A stretch of DNA of 16,357 bases from Bacteroidota bacterium (lineage in GTDB: Bacteria > Spirochaetota > Spirochaetia > JABMQR01). Both the position numbers and the translations under genes were made by a program. The stretch is from the NCBI GenBank assembly GCA_013202335.1, contig JABMQR010000061.1, positions 1-16,357 of the forward strand, given 5' to 3'. The notes beneath the pieces are model-generated. The model was not told the DNA's origin. It saw only the letters and a list, made by a program, of their open reading frames with translations, and ran no database searches. Every line of letters begins with the position of its first letter. The first letter of the stretch is position 1. Positions 15,484-16,357 of this stretch are shown in pieces.

Positions 15484-16105
15484 TGGTCCTGCCGGTGTAG
15501 GGAAAAGTACTATTGCAAAAAATATAGCAAAAAGATGTAATCTTTTTTATATAAATTCAGGCAATTTCTACCGTGCAGTGGCTTATAAGCATCTTTCAAA
15601 TGAAGGAAACCCAAAAGACGAAGTTGAAATTATCAAAACAGCACGCAGCTGCAACTTCTCAATTGAAGAGGGTGGTAAACTTATACTTGATGGAAAAACG
15701 ATCGAACATCTTTTGCATAATAAAGAGATTGATATGGCATCTTCATTATTTTCTTCAATAGTTGATGTACGAAATATTGTTAATGAAGCCTTAAGATTTG
15801 CTGCAAAATCGCTGGATATTGTTATGGAGGGAAGGGACATAACAACCGTAGTATTTCCTCATGCAGATCTAAAATTTTATTTTGATGCATCAGTGGAGAT
15901 AAGAGCTGAAAGACGTTTTATACAAAATGAATCTGACTTATCTCTTCAGGATTTAAAAGAAGAAATTACAAAGCGTGATTATAATGATCGCAATAAGAAA
16001 TTTGGAGCTTTAAAACGTGCAAATGATGCTGTATATATAGATACATCATACTTGACCATAGATGAAGTTTGTGACAAAGTAGTACAGAACATTTTAGGCT
16101 TATAG
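15467..16105 (+). CDS. cmk: Cytidylate kinase
   Basis: Cmk phosphorylates CMP and dCMP with ATP, recycling nucleotides from RNA decay. The 212-residue protein has the P-loop GPAGVGKST (7-15), the CMP-binding YINSGNFYRAVAY segment (the family usually shows D-T-G-x-x-Y-R), and EGRDITTVVFPHADLKFYFDAS followed by the lid arginines AERR. The start overlaps rluB by 17 nt, with AAGG about 9 nt upstream. The cmk-rpsA pairing is common in bacteria; from memory Treponema pallidum encodes the two as one fused protein, but here a stop codon and a 26-nt gap separate them. Confidence 0.96.
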   Translation: MIVAIDGPAGVGKSTIAKNIAKRCNLFYINSGNFYRAVAYKHLSNEGNPKDEVEIIKTARSCNFSIEEGGKLILDGKTIEHLLHNKEIDMASSLFSSIVDVRNIVNEALRFAAKSLDIVMEGRDITTVVFPHADLKFYFDASVEIRAERRFIQNESDLSLQDLKEEITKRDYNDRNKKFGALKRANDAVYIDTSYLTIDEVCDKVVQNILGL

Positions 16106-16131
16106 CAATCAAAAGTATCAGGAGAATCATA

Positions 16132-16357
16132 GTGGCAACAGAGAATAGTGTCGAAAAAAGTGAAGTCGACAAAACAAACGAAATGCAGAACCTATTACAG
16201 GAAGAATACTTTAAATCTCTTGATGAAATTGAGGAAGGGCAGGTTGTTTCCGGACATGTAGTTCAGGTTAACAATGAATTTATATTTGTCGATGTTGGTT
16301 ATAAATCAGAAGGCAGAATTCCTATTATAGAATTTACAGAAATCCCAAGTGTGGGGG
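16132..16357 (+). CDS. rpsA: 30S ribosomal protein S1, N-terminal part (3' end outside window)
   Basis: S1 is the multi-OB-fold ribosomal protein that helps mRNAs onto the 30S subunit. A GTG start at 16132 with CAGGAG at 16119-16124 (7-nt spacing) opens a frame that runs to the window end (75 codons). It begins with a charged leader and continues EEYFKSLDEIEEGQVVSGHV and then FVDVGYKSEGRIP, the first S1 repeat. The next in-frame ATG (codon 18) lacks such a ribosome-binding site, so GTG is preferred. It lies 26 nt after cmk and is probably co-transcribed. Confidence 0.9.
   Translation, partial: MATENSVEKSEVDKTNEMQNLLQEEYFKSLDEIEEGQVVSGHVVQVNNEFIFVDVGYKSEGRIPIIEFTEIPSVG

Noticed and set aside
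1..16357. Mobile elements, CRISPR arrays, tRNA/rRNA genes, prophage or defence islands
   Set aside because: None of their signatures were seen. Apart from the 340-nt greA/rpe gap, the window is filled by conserved housekeeping genes with uniform AT-rich composition.

Overview
This AT-rich window (about one third G+C by eye) is chromosomal housekeeping DNA, very probably from a spirochaete (Spirochaetota). The best pointers are the 891-residue GreA, in which an ordinary GreA unit sits at the end of a long helical-repeat protein, and the gene order, which from memory matches two separate Borrelia blocks (rpsO-pnp...tgt-mviN and greA-recA...cmk-rpsA). I cannot name the genus. The genetic code looks standard, with TGA used as a stop. 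I see no mobile element, CRISPR array, tRNA, rRNA or phage gene.

Layout. Positions 1-7927 run on the + strand: the end of rpsO (S15), pnp (PNPase), dut (dUTPase), lptF and lptG (LPS-export permease pair), tgt (queuine tRNA-ribosyltransferase) and murJ (lipid II flippase). Spacing from dut to murJ is tight or overlapping (+5, -4, +9, -17 nt), so these five look like one transcript. The long greA runs on the - strand (10640-7965) and converges on murJ; its intrinsic terminator lies inside the last codons of murJ. A 340-nt divergent region (10641-10980) holds promoters and a long AT-rich hairpin. From 10981 the + strand carries rpe, dtd, recA, scpA, scpB, an RluB/RsuA-type pseudouridine synthase, cmk and the start of rpsA (S1), again with overlapping genes from scpA to cmk.

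How the genes relate. The left block combines RNA turnover (S15/PNPase), nucleotide sanitation (Dut), envelope building (LptFG, MurJ) and tRNA modification (Tgt). The right block combines transcription elongation (GreA), pentose metabolism (Rpe), proofreading of D-aminoacyl-tRNA (Dtd), recombination (RecA), chromosome condensation (ScpAB with SMC) and ribosome or nucleotide functions (Rlu, Cmk, S1).

I found no new multi-gene system. The points most worth a second look are: (1) a MurJ whose transmembrane helix 8 appears to lack the conserved Arg/Glu/Asp set that is important in E. coli; (2) the GreA fusion, with a Tudor-like motif similar to RNA-polymerase-binding modules; (3) an rpe promoter placed so that the mRNA would be leaderless, with similar compact arrangements at dut and scpA; (4) a hairpin in the putative greA leader.
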